Shown: positions 42,823 through 53,269 of the stretch, one piece after another
Position numbering within the stretch: the stretch's first letter is position 1
Layout: each line of letters begins with the position of its first letter
Assembly: GCA_022419385.1 (NCBI GenBank)
Contig: JAJUBI010000005.1
Coordinates: forward strand, 4,588,001 to 4,652,000
Length of the DNA: 64,000 nt
Direction: 5' to 3'
Source of the DNA: Paraconiothyrium sp. Pb-2020
Lineage: Eukaryota; Ascomycota; Dothideomycetes; Pleosporales; Didymosphaeriaceae
The notes under the pieces: generated by a model
Seen by the model: only the letters and a program-made list of their open reading frames with translations
Databases searched by the model: none
What the model was told of the DNA's origin: nothing
Program-made: the position numbers and the translations under genes

Positions 42823-44242
42823 ATGTCTGCCCTCGCCTTGACCCCGTCGAAGCAGGTTAGCCACCCTTCCTCATCATGTAGACGCGTCTTGCTCACTCTT
42901 GTACAGGCTGCTAAGGCAGTAGACTCGTTGAAGATGTCCGACTCACCCGCAAAGAAGCTCAACTTCGAGTCTTCGGCGGAAAAAGAGAACGTCTACAAGC
43001 CCATCGTCGGCATACCAGATCTCGCCGAAGAGGACGACGCGCCCAAGAAGCTCACCACTGCACCCACGATCAAGGAGGAAGAGGCACACGAGCCTTTGCT
43101 ACAAGAGAACCCCAACCGCTTTGTTCTGTTCCCAATTAAGTACCACGATGTAAGTCGACGCGTCAAACGCTGCTCCGCGCGTCATATCGCGTCTTGGATA
43201 CATTGTAGCTAACAACTTCTCTCCCAGGTCTGGCACATGTACAAGAAGGCCGAAGCTTCCTTCTGGACAGCCGAGGAGATTGATCTCTCCAAGGATCTCC
43301 ACGACTGGAACAAGCGCCTCAACGACGACGAGCGCTTCTTCATCTCACACGTCCTCGCTTTCTTCGCCGCATCGGACGGCATCGTCAATGAGAACCTGGT
43401 TGAGCGATTCAGCGGCGAAGTACAAATACCTGAGGCGCGATGCTTCTACGGCTTCCAGATCATGATGGAGAACGTCCACTCCGAGACCTACTCGCTGTTG
43501 ATCGACACATACATTAGCGAGCCCAAGCAGCGCTCATACCTGTTCAATGCCATTGACAACAGTGAGTTACTCCATGTTCACACTACACGACGTGTACCTA
43601 ACGCGTGCTCCAGTTCCCTGCATCCGTAAGAAGGCCGATTGGGCTCTTCGATGGATCTCAGACAAGAACTCCACCTTTGCGACGCGTCTCGTCGCTTTCG
43701 CTGCTGTTGAGGGTATCTTCTTCAGCGGTTCCTTCGCCTCCATCTTCTGGCTCAAGAAGCGTGGCCTGATGCCTGGACTTACCTTCTCCAACGAGCTCAT
43801 CTCGCGTGACGAGGGCATGCACACTGATTTCGCATGCCTGCTCTTCTCCCTCCTCAAGTCTCGCCCTGACAAGTCTCTTGTCGAGGACATCATTACCCAG
43901 GCTGTCGTCATCGAGAAGGAGTTCCTCACTGACGCTCTTCCTTGCGCTCTGCTCGGCATGAACGCCACCCTCATGTGCCAGTACATCGAGTTCGTCGCTG
44001 ACCGCCTGCTGTTGGCTCTCGGCAACACCAAGGTCTACAATGCAACCAACCCCTTCGACTTTATGGAGAACATCTCGCTTGCAGGCAAGACCAACTTCTT
44101 TGAGAAGCGTGTCGGTGACTACCAGAAAGCCGGTGTCATGGCCAGCACCAAGAAGCACGAGCAGGCCGCCAACGGTACATCATCACCCGCAGATGAAAGC
44201 AAGAACCTGACTGGCGACTTCGCTTTTGACGAGGACTTCTAG
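42823..44242 (+). CDS. RNR2: Ribonucleoside-diphosphate reductase small subunit
   Basis: Four exons, 42823..42855, 42907..43149, 43228..43561 and 43614..44242 (introns 51, 78 and 52 nt), giving 412 aa, the normal size. The small (R2) subunit houses the di-iron centre and tyrosyl radical needed to reduce ribonucleotides to deoxyribonucleotides. Ligand-bearing helices are all present: the Asp in EEIDLSKDLHDW, ENVHSE, VEGIFFSGSF, the DEGMH segment and YIEFVADRLL; the radical tyrosine lies in CFYGFQIMMENVH. The C-terminus ends FAFDEDF, the peptide that docks onto the large subunit. The N-terminal 60 residues are variable. MCB sites upstream and inside introns point to G1/S control. Complete and surely functional. 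Confidence 0.98.
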
Positions 44243-45297
44243 ACTTCTAGACTTGTCCCCTTTTACACTTATTTCTACGCTTTCCTAGATGTATACCTTT
44301 TCAGACTTGGGGCATGGGTACTGGGTTACCCTTTGACATACCTTCACCTCTCTGCATTGCCGGAGTCAGTCATGGTACAGCGAGCATATCGCCGGCAAAA
44401 CGGCTGCTTTTGATACCTGGTTTTATGCGTTTTTGATTATACGGCGTTCATGGCGGGTATTTGGATTGGAACGAAGCACGCGAGGACGCGAATGATTGTT
44501 ATGGATGGTGGGCTAGTTAGCTTAGGATAAGACACTCGCGATTTGGATTATGATCTATTTGAAACTTCACAATCACTTGCGATGTTGCATGCTTCCTGTG
44601 AAGGTCGTGATGTTGACTTTGCGAGGCGACCGTTGTACGGTGGACCAGGGCTGCAAGCCCGAAAGCCGCGACCGGGGTCTAAGCCTTGACATGCATGGCC
44701 CAGCTCGACCCAAGCTCAACCTCAGCTTCTTTGATTGCGCTTTACCTGAGGTTGAGGGAGCGACGACAGTGTTGAAATTCGCCACTAATGTACGTTTCCG
44801 CATGTACTATGGGTTGGGTCGGGAGTCGCCTCGGAGACGGGATGCATGACATCACGGCCGAACCTGTCGGGCGAACAACAGTTCACGTTACCGAGAGCGA
44901 GGCACCGGGAATCTCACCCATCGACCTCTGTCAGGGCTTGTCTTGTAAATTCCACTAAACACCTGGATCTGCGAGTCAAAACGATCAAAACACGACGGTG
45001 CCTCGGTACAAATTACACAGACTATCGATAAGCCATTGACTGCTCCGCTCACTTCCGCGGGCTTCACAATACACTGAGACCTCGACAACAGCTCCAATAA
45101 CACCCCGGATGACCCGAGAGCTTACGATACGCTTGTAGCACTGTATGCGCAGTTAAATCCACACATCCGGCGGCTCTCGACGACAGAGTTTGGGTTCGTT
45201 GGGCGACCGGCGACCTTTGCTGCAGGGACAGCGCATAGCAACAAGGAAATGCACATGGTCTTTCTGGGATGAAGCTTGATGGGCATCGCCAACGCCA
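44243..45297. other. Intergenic
   Basis: RNR2 3' flank and the promoter of the WD40 gene. ORFs at 44550-45103 overlap on both strands and are unsupported. Confidence 0.4.
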
Positions 45298-48200
45298 ATG
45301 GCCGACGTACTCCCCAGAATTAGGGCTTCAGACCCATACGCGGAAAATGCGAGTCCCCTGGAGCGCCAGGACACTGGAAAGCTCTCGATGAAGGGTGAGG
45401 GTACGTTGCGTCCCAACCCTGTCGCGACGTTAAGTACCAAAATGCTAATTTTGCTAACCAAAGGCTCCCTCGCGAACGGAGGCAAGCTCGCTGCCAGAGT
45501 GCGAAACCCGGCGGCCACGGCGAGCGCGCAATCGAATGGCGAGTCGAAACCGGGAAAAGATGCGAACACCGAGAGCAGAGCGCAGCAGTCTATAGATCCG
45601 CTCTCGCAAGTATGTACTATTTAAGCCGACAGCGAGACCTTCGCAAGGCTAATTGAGGTTTCAGCAAATTTTACAACGAACAAATACCTCACTCACGGTT
45701 CAGAAGCTCCGCGCGCAAAATCCTGAAACGGGTGGTGGGCAGTCGCCTACGAGCCCACAGGATGGCAGGGCGGATACGAAGTTAGCGAGCGATACGCCGA
45801 CGCGGGAGATCGGCAGTGTAGGAACCAAGGCAGACAAGAAGTGAGCACAGATTCCTATACGAGTACGCTCCTAGACGCGGGTTCGCAAGTCGTTCCGCAC
45901 TGCATACCCAAACGCGGCAGTGTAGAGCTTCGCAAGCATCTCCCAATTGGTCGTCGTTCGTTTGGTCGTATATGCTAACGAGCGTACTCGTAATGGGGCG
46001 GAGCATACGCAGCACCGAGGCTAACTCGCTAACGTCAATAACAGGAAAGGCGTCTCCTTCTTGTCTCGTTTCATAGGCACCAAAAAGAAAGGCACCCTCG
46101 ACGACGCCGACGATAATGGCTCGCAGGCGGGAGATTGGGACCCGCGACCGGAGGGAATGGACGCACAGCTCTTCAGCCATACTGTTGACAACCTGGGCTT
46201 CAGTCCCAAGCACCCTCCACCGCCAGCGTACATCAAAATGCGAAGCAAGTACAAGAAGGAGAAGGAGTTTGATCGCGTATTCCTGGCGCAGGAGCTGAGA
46301 ACGAAAACAGAGAAGAAGAGGTTGAGCGTTGGTACGACAAGCTCCAACACACCATCTGGAGCAGCTGGGATACAGAATCCGATCTGGGCAACGGAATTTA
46401 GTAAGGATGGGAGGTATTTAGCCGCAGGCGGGCAAGATAGAGTCGTGCGCGTCTGGGCCGTCCTCGGAACGGCAGAGGATCGAAGAGCACACGAGACTGA
46501 GGAGCACAATCCAAATGCGTCGGGGCACTCCACAAGACTCAGTGCGCCAGTTTTCCATCAGAAGCCGTTCAGAGAGTACCTAGGACATACTTCAACGATC
46601 CTCGACTTGAGCTGGAGTAAAAACAACTTCCTCCTGTCCTCTTCGATGGACAAGACGGTGAGACTGTGGCATATCAGCCGGAGTGAAACTCTATGCACCT
46701 TCAAGCACAACGACTTTGTTCCGTCTATCCAATTTCATCCCCGAGACGACCGGTTTTTCCTCGCTGGCTCCTTGGACACCAAGTTGCGACTTTGGAGTAT
46801 ACCAGACAAATCAGTAGCGTATACGGTATCATTACCAGACATGATCACCTCGGTTGCCTTCACTCCAGATGGAAAGACCTGCATAGCTGGTACTTTGGGT
46901 GGTCTCTGTATGTTCTACGATACGGAAGGCCTCAAGTGGCAGAGTCAGATTCACGTGAAGTCCACAAGAGGACAGAATGCCAAAGGTAGCAAGATCACAG
47001 GCATACAAGCCATTTACTGGCCGCCCGGAAGCAGTAGTGGCGAAGTAAAATTACTCATAACGAGCAACGACTCTAGAGTCAGACTATACGGCTTCCGGGA
47101 GAAGAATTTGGAGATGAAGTTTCGCGGACATGAGAACAATTGCAGCCAGATAAGAGCCACATTTGCCGAGGACACCGAACACATCATCTGCGGAAGCGAA
47201 GACCGAAAAGCGTACATTTGGTCTACGAATGGCTTTGAGGGCGAGAAGAGAAACCAAAGACCTATGGAAATGTTCGAAGCTCATTGCTCGATTACGACGT
47301 GTGCTACAATAGCGCCGCTTAAGACGAGGCAGCTCCTCAGTGCTTCGGAAGACCCGATATTTGATCTTTGCAATCCTCCGCCGGTTACTCTGGTTTCACG
47401 TGAAGATTCACTAGGTGGTTCCAAAGCGCCTACAGAAGCGGGATCTGTGCAGCCTACGCCGACGGAGGCGAACTTCAGAAAGGTTGCGGAGAGCCCAGCG
47501 TATCTCGCGCGATCAGCGGTATGTAGTTTCATCAGCTTGTACACTGTGTATTCCTTGAGCAACACTGACAATTCCTAGCACACGGATGGTCACATAATAG
47601 TAACAGCAGACTACACCGGCGCAATCAAAGTCTACCGTCAAGACTGCGCATACCACAAGCGCCTCCGCGCCACCGACAACTGGGACGCAGCCTCCCGAAT
47701 ATCGCGCCGCACAGGCTCCATGCGACTCGGACGACCAAGCAGTGTCATCTCGACTCGGACTGGTCGCAATAGACGCGACAGCACATCTACGCAACCTGCA
47801 GATGAACGCATCATGACCTGGCGGCAAGACCTCGCCCACGGCGGCTTCGAATCCTCCCGCCGCAGCATCGGCCGCAGCATCTCTCCGCGGAAAAACAAGA
47901 GCCGTACGAGCATAACCTCCACACGGCCTTCCGACTCCCCAGCTCTAGGCCCCATGCCCAGCATCAATACCACGGTCTCCGGCCCCAGCGGCACACCCAA
48001 GACCTCCTTCTCCATCGACCGCTCCTCCACGAACCACAGCAACCCCGCCTCCGACTCTTCGACACCCTCCAAGCCCGCACGCACTCCTGAGGTCAAAACC
48101 CCACCCCAACAATCCCGTCAAATCTCCAACTTCGACCCGATCAAGCCCATCGAAAAACAACTTACGCCGTCCTTCTCGAACCCACTGTCCGTGTACAATG

Positions 48201-48460
48201 GACAGAGCTGGGCATTTTGGAACACAAAGAGCAAGGTTGCGAACGCGGAGCGCAACGGTTTCCTTGCGCCGCAGGGCGACGAGCGGCCGGAGCTTAGGGG
48301 CAGGAATAGTGTAGTCAGCCAGTTGAGCAGCGAGATTAGTGCCGAGGAGGAGAAGTGTGTGAGTTGCGGGGGCACGGAGTTTAGGATGCGGTGGAGGGGG
48401 ACGATGGGCAAGGAGGAGAAGGTAGCGGTTTGTACGAGGTGTAATAAGGTTGTGGAGTAG
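45298..48460 (+). CDS. WD40-repeat protein, WDR44/DGR2-like
   Basis: Predicted exons 45298..45394, 45464..45609, 45665..45840, 46045..47518 and 47579..48460, giving about 924 aa. The first intron (69 nt, in frame, no stop, ending GCTAACCAAAG) could be retained, adding 23 residues. The N-terminus is disordered; then comes FLSRFIGTKKK and a propeller from about residue 260 with repeats such as NPIWATEFSKDGRYLAAGG, HTSTILDLSWSKNNFLLSSS, DKTVRLWHI, HPRDDRFFLAGS, ITSVAFTPDGKTCIAGT and EHIICGSEDRKAYIW. This order matches the WDR44 (Rab11-binding) / yeast Dgr2-YMR102C family, likely a trafficking scaffold. The Ser-rich tail ends in CVSCGGTEFRMRW ... CTRCNK, a possible CxxC-CxxC zinc ribbon. Intron 4 (45841..46044) is unusually long at 204 nt. 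Confidence 0.85.
45858..45992 (+). repeat. 13-bp perfect inverted repeat inside an intron
   Basis: TACGAGTACGCTC at 45858-45870 is the exact reverse complement of GAGCGTACTCGTA at 45980-45992. Both lie in the 204-nt intron of the WD40 gene, with a 109-nt loop. Pairing in the transcript would bring the 5' splice site closer to the branch region. Confidence 0.75.
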
Positions 48461-48829
48461 GTTTAGGGGTCGGCGGTAAGAGAAAAGAGGAATTGGAAAA
48501 GGGACACGCTACCGTTCGTGTTGTATAAATAGGAAGGTTTGTATGACTAGGGATGGGAAGATGGTACACAGGACTTATGAACATGATAGCATTTTTTTTG
48601 CATTTTTGGCTGTGTAATATATCGGTCCATCTCAGTGCGTGAATATTCACTCCTGATAATTCGACTTTACTGTTGCTCAAAATGCGGCTGGCCTCAAGTC
48701 GGAGTACTCCGAAACATTTCCGTTAGCCTCGCTTAATCAGAACCTGCAAATGCTCCGTATCAATATCAAACTCACCTGCTCCCCACCTTTTGACGCAACA
48801 GGACCTTCGCAGCCCTCCATACAACCACA
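48461..48829. other. Short intergenic spacer
   Basis: WD40 3' flank and BMT6 promoter. Nothing else is seen apart from a T-run near 48590. Confidence 0.4.
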
Positions 48830-49903
48830 ATGGGGCCACCAATATCGAGAAATCTGCATAGGACCACCAAAAAGGCGCCGACAAAAGGATCTTCAAAACC
48901 ACAAAAGGCGAAAGCGCCCGCACCCGTAGCCGAAACTGGGCCAACTTCAGCTCTACCAATCGACCTGCTGCAACTTCTGCTCAATATCTTCAGGGACTCT
49001 TTTCAAGACAGATTATCTTCGGACATCAAGCCGCTCCTCCAGGAAGTAAAGGGTCATCTCTACAACCGCGACTTTGCAACCGCCTTCGGAAAGGAAGAGT
49101 ACCTCGAGGCGTACGCACTACGTTGGTCGCCTAGTCGCGCGCTATGCTATCTGCAGATCTTCGACGATCTGAAAAACGAATTGAAGCCTTTCAACGGCGT
49201 GTCTGAAGAGACGGAAGATGCGGAGTGGAACATTGTATGCCTGGGAGGAGGTGCAGGCGCCGAAATCGTCACTTTGGGAGGACTGATGAAGCTTCTCGAA
49301 CCGGTGGATGAAGAGCATGGCGCCGAGCTGAAAATCACTGCAATCGATATCGCCGACTGGTCAAACGTAGTTACGAGGTTAAGAGAAGGCGTCGTGAACA
49401 AGCCTCCGCTATCGAAATATGCATCTGCGGCCGCACAGGAAGCGAACAAGGCGTTGACAGATCCCGCCTGCTTCAGCGTCGGCTTTCACCAACACGATGT
49501 CTTAAACATGTCGTTTGAGGCCCTTTCGAAGCTAGGGGAGAAAGCAGACCTAGTCACGCTCATGTTCACCCTTAACGAACTATACACCACCTCGCTCTCC
49601 CTCACACAGAAATTCTTACTCGGTCTAACAACAAGCTTGTCAGCAGGAGCACTACTACTTGTAGTAGACAGTCCGGGGAGCTACTCGACCGTGAGCTTAA
49701 ACGGCACAGAGAAGAAATACCCCATGCAGTGGCTCCTAGACCACACACTCCTCGGCCCAGAAGCCTCAGCGCAAGACACCCCAAAGTGGGAGAAGATCAA
49801 AGAAGAAGAAAGCAAGTGGTTCCGCCTTCCCGAAACCGTGCGCTACCCAATCGAGCTGGAGAACATGCGATACCAACTGCATATATACCGACGTCTTGGA
49901 TGA
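48830..49903 (+). CDS. BMT6: 25S rRNA (uridine-N3)-methyltransferase Bmt6-like
   Basis: Single exon of 357 aa. A basic N-terminal tail (KAPTKGSSKPQKAKAP, nucleolar-type) is followed by helices around residues 40-115, then a class I SAM-dependent methyltransferase fold: motif I VCLGGGAGAEIVTLGG (about 135-150), the acidic ITAIDIADWSNVV strand, FHQHDVLN, VTLMFTLNELYT and the conserved C-terminal ENMRYQLHIYRRL. The build matches fungal Bmt6, which methylates N3 of a uridine (yeast U2843) in 25S rRNA during ribosome maturation. Bmt5-type enzymes are the nearest alternative. It follows the WD40 gene in the same direction, 369 nt away. Confidence 0.88.
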   Translation: MGPPISRNLHRTTKKAPTKGSSKPQKAKAPAPVAETGPTSALPIDLLQLLLNIFRDSFQDRLSSDIKPLLQEVKGHLYNRDFATAFGKEEYLEAYALRWSPSRALCYLQIFDDLKNELKPFNGVSEETEDAEWNIVCLGGGAGAEIVTLGGLMKLLEPVDEEHGAELKITAIDIADWSNVVTRLREGVVNKPPLSKYASAAAQEANKALTDPACFSVGFHQHDVLNMSFEALSKLGEKADLVTLMFTLNELYTTSLSLTQKFLLGLTTSLSAGALLLVVDSPGSYSTVSLNGTEKKYPMQWLLDHTLLGPEASAQDTPKWEKIKEEESKWFRLPETVRYPIELENMRYQLHIYRRLG

Positions 49904-50295
49904 AGAGGGGAAACGACCACGCTACTGCGTCAACGTTGGAGATCTACATCGCGTTGCAGGCGTACGAAACGGGCCATGGGACCTGTAGATGCGAGCAAGG
50001 GTTGCATCGACGTGACATCGTGCGGCGCTTCCCCGAAGAGGAAAAGATGTAGCGGTCGTGGTACAACACAGCAACTACATTCCAGCATTGTGTAACGCCC
50101 CCCATCCTATACAAAGTCCCCATCCGCATTCCCCACACACTTTTCAACGCGTACCCCGCGATCCCTCCGCATTCTTCAGCCTACAATCCGCCCTCGCTCT
50201 CGCCACTTCCATCCTTCACACTACTTGAAGGGTACCCACCGCTACATCTGAGATCGAACTCTGAGCAAATACGGTTTCCAAAGGCGATATACAAA
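49904..50295. other. Spacer with CT-rich leader
   Basis: BMT6 3' flank, then a CT-rich stretch (50095-50240) typical of a fungal promoter and leader for the small gene at 50296. Confidence 0.4.
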
Positions 50296-50632
50296 ATGCC
50301 CTGCTTCTCACCCCGCGCCCTCCTCGCCCGCCTCAAAGTTTTCCACCGTAGTCCCAAAGCCTCCGTCGCGCCCGCAGACCAAAGCACGCAAGCCATCCCG
50401 CCCATGCCCATGCGCCAAAACTCCCGCGGCGAATACACGCGCGACAAACCCTGGCACAGCGGCGGCAAGTCCGGCGCCAAGATCCTCGCGCGAGCGGTAA
50501 GCCACGCTTTCGTTAGTGAGAAGGGGTGGACGAGGGGGATGGTGGTGGGGTATGGGGGTGTTTGGGAGCGCTGACCTGCATCCTATCAAGATACGTTACT
50601 CTGGGGAGGGGAAGGGGGGTAGCAGGGCGTGA
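50296..50632 (+). CDS. Small basic hypothetical protein
   Basis: Predicted exons 50296..50496 and 50591..50632 joined across a 94-nt intron (GTAAGC donor, GCTGACC branch-like site, ATCAAG acceptor), giving 80 aa. Without splicing the frame ends at 50574 with 92 aa. The sequence is basic and Ser/Pro-rich (SPRALLARLKVFHRS), with DKPWHSGGKSGAKILARAI near the end. There is no signal peptide or domain. The CT-rich leader and fitting intron support a real gene, but I cannot name it. Confidence 0.45.
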
Positions 50633-51529
50633 GCGGAGGAGAAGTAGACTGCAAGATAGTTATAAGAGATGCGTAACAGAAAGAGTAGAGTCAATATGGA
50701 GTGTGAAAGCTGACGTGTGAAGGAAGGAAAAGGATAGTGGGCTGAGATGTCTTTTTGAGGGCGGGGGAGAGGGAGTGTTGTTGATTTGGGGGTGAAGAGG
50801 AAAAACCAGGGGAGGGACGAGGAGGAGCTTTCGAATGATGATTTGTCGGTTGTGGAGAGGTGAGCGGGCGATGTGGAAGATGGGGTCTGAGTGCTAGGAA
50901 GGTGGCTGCGATTGGAGAATTGAGTGTGGAGCACTCTCTTTTGCGATGTTATCATGTTCTGCGGGCGTTGCGATGGAGGGGCGGATGGTTTCTGAGATGG
51001 TTCTGGGAATACGCTTTGTGGGATCACATGTTGGTGATGGGCTATGGAACATCGCCGTCAAGCATAGTACAGGGCTAATTCAAACGGGTTCAACCGTGGC
51101 GTTGGGTTGCACTTGAGATTGTGTTGAGCGTTCAAATCAGTACTCTACTTTTTTCTACCGATTTCAGGCCGTAGGTGCATCGTTCCTCACTCTAATTTGA
51201 CATTGCGAAGGAGCTTGTTTGTATTAACTTTCCAGTGGGCAAAACACTAACACGACTTCTCAACACTACGCTATAAATACACCTAGCATTTATCAACTCT
51301 TAAAGACAACTTTATCTTATTAATTAAGATTCAATATAAGGCTTCTAGAAAAACATAATCTATAACATATAGGTTAATACGCCTGAAGTTATACGTTGAC
51401 ATAAGGTGAAGAATTTAACAAACAAGCAACTTGTAGTATGAGCGCTCGCTCGCTGCGTCGAAATCGAATCGTATCTTCGGGTACCCTGATCCGGCTATGT
51501 CCTTTTGCGTGACCAACGCCGCAACCCGC
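50633..51529. other. Intergenic with AT-rich patch
   Basis: The first half is GC-moderate without coding support. From about 51241 to 51420 the sequence turns sharply AT- and TpA-rich (TTAATTAAG, CTATAACATATAGG), as in RIP-mutated repeat remnants. The patch marks the boundary between the housekeeping block and the gene-sparse right part. Confidence 0.45.
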
Positions 51530-53269
51530 TCATAGCTGATTCCTGTAGAGCTGATTCTTGCTCAACGGTCTACGAACAGTCTTGTCGCGCCCGATCTCAA
51601 GTGACTGTCCCGCAAATCGGACAATCAGTAGTGTCCTATCTGCATACAGTACCGCGGCCATTTGGCGACACACGTCCAGTGCATCGCAAGATGACTCGCA
51701 ACCATAGTAGTAGTGTCCCGAGCAACGTTTTCGTTTTGAATCGATCTTGGAGCCTGTTTCTAGGGGTTTATGTTTGGCTTGCTCCGCCAGCTTCTTCAGT
51801 CGAGCCTCGTATGTCTTCGACGTATTATGATGACTCTGTTTATCATCGAAAACTCTTCCTTGTTTCATAAGTCGTCTTATCGCTTGACAGATGACCTGGC
51901 ACCCCGATTGATTGCTTGAAGGGGTCAAGTCTTTTCCGGGGCCGTGCTTGATGAGTCCCAACAACGAATAGATATAATCTTGACTTCGTGATGATTGCGA
52001 CCGCTCCGAAAGATATATCAGAAGACCCAAAGTCACTTCCGCTTTGTCGATGACCTCCAATCCAGGGACCGTAGTATTGCGAGCCCCGTGGAGGTAGGAT
52101 ATCAGCCACACAGCTTGTTTCTTCTTCAACCGTCTCTGCACCGCAGCAACCTTGTATTCATCGTCCTGGCGAAAGTCCAGCAGTGGTATGCAAATCGCAT
52201 ATTGAAGAAACTTCGACCAGGCAACTTCGCCCTCGCCACAGACCATTCGAACCCGGTCCCGCGTCGAATCTGTCTTCTGCCGCACCTTGTCGGACACTGC
52301 GATTTCTTGCAAGATCCAAACCCGGTCCCAATACGGACTGCTCAACAGCACACCTATCGCTTTGACAAGGTTCCTGTCATCCAGCAAATCGTGCCGACTG
52401 CCTGCGAGAAGTACACTCACGTTGTCTTGGGCGAGTGCCTTCTTCACAGCATAGGATTGCGACTTGATATATCGCATGGCTTGGGCAACGCCAGCACCTC
52501 CAGGACCCAGCCATATGATCGTTTCGGAAGCGCGTCTGTATACGTGCCGCATGTATGCAAGCTGCGTGGCTTTCTCTCTATCATTTTGTTGATCGATGCA
52601 CAACGCATCTATCCAATATGTCCCTGTCGACCATCCTGAAACACGGGCTGCTTTCATCTTGGCGGCGTGCTCCAGGAACTCGTACAAATTCTTGCCGATG
52701 GAGAACGAGCAACCGTTGATATGGACGGTGAATGACGGCGAGGGTGAGCCCCAGTGGTACGATAGTGCGCGAAACGTTCGTTTACTCGCGACTTTACGGT
52801 TGAAAGCTTTCATCGAACATCGTATAGGGCCGCTGCCTTTCCAGCTCTCGACTTTGACGAGTCGCAATTCCTTTTCTGGGTGTTTCAGCCTCGTGTGCCT
52901 GAAGGGTTGGATCTCCACGGGTTTGAATCTAACAATTGGTTTGCTGGGCCTAGGGGAATTGATATACCAGCTGCCGCCGTCGCTGGGTAACCTCAATTGG
53001 TGCTGGGGTTCGGCAGTGCTGAAGCCTCCATAGGTTGCTTTATCTGTGCCGTTGTCGCTGTAGTAATCTTCGTCTGAGTCCGTGTAATAGTCATCGTCGT
53101 CCGAGCTCGTGTAATAGCTATCCTCCTCCGAGCTTGTGTAGTACTCGCTATCTACTTCCGATTCTGTAGAGGTATACTCTTCATCTGTATCGTAGAGACT
53201 GGAAGAATAGTCGTACTCCACGTTCGAGGTTGTATTATAGCCAGGATACTTCGATCTCCCGGTGGGCAT
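51530..53269 (-). CDS. HET-domain protein
   Basis: Single exon of 579 aa using ATG 53269; a GTG-led frame extends to 53365. The heterokaryon-incompatibility (HET) domain is clear from its three motifs in order: FRALSYHWG (166-174), TYWIDALCIDQQN (217-229) and YRRASETIIWLG, followed by SPYWDRVWILQEI. HET proteins trigger or transmit cell death after fusion of unlike hyphae and are also linked to immune-like responses; the HET domain is TIR-related. The N-terminus is odd: residues 19-75 are a Tyr/Ser/Asp/Glu run (repeats like YYTSSEED), probably disordered and phosphorylatable. The C-terminal part (RKRCSGHYYYGCESSCDAL) has clustered cysteines. HET genes are often polymorphic and lie in accessory regions, which fits this place. 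Confidence 0.9.
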   Translation of the reverse strand: MPTGRSKYPGYNTTSNVEYDYSSSLYDTDEEYTSTESEVDSEYYTSSEEDSYYTSSDDDDYYTDSDEDYYSDNGTDKATYGGFSTAEPQHQLRLPSDGGSWYINSPRPSKPIVRFKPVEIQPFRHTRLKHPEKELRLVKVESWKGSGPIRCSMKAFNRKVASKRTFRALSYHWGSPSPSFTVHINGCSFSIGKNLYEFLEHAAKMKAARVSGWSTGTYWIDALCIDQQNDREKATQLAYMRHVYRRASETIIWLGPGGAGVAQAMRYIKSQSYAVKKALAQDNVSVLLAGSRHDLLDDRNLVKAIGVLLSSPYWDRVWILQEIAVSDKVRQKTDSTRDRVRMVCGEGEVAWSKFLQYAICIPLLDFRQDDEYKVAAVQRRLKKKQAVWLISYLHGARNTTVPGLEVIDKAEVTLGLLIYLSERSQSSRSQDYIYSLLGLIKHGPGKDLTPSSNQSGCQVICQAIRRLMKQGRVFDDKQSHHNTSKTYEARLKKLAEQAKHKPLETGSKIDSKRKRCSGHYYYGCESSCDALDVCRQMAAVLYADRTLLIVRFAGQSLEIGRDKTVRRPLSKNQLYRNQL

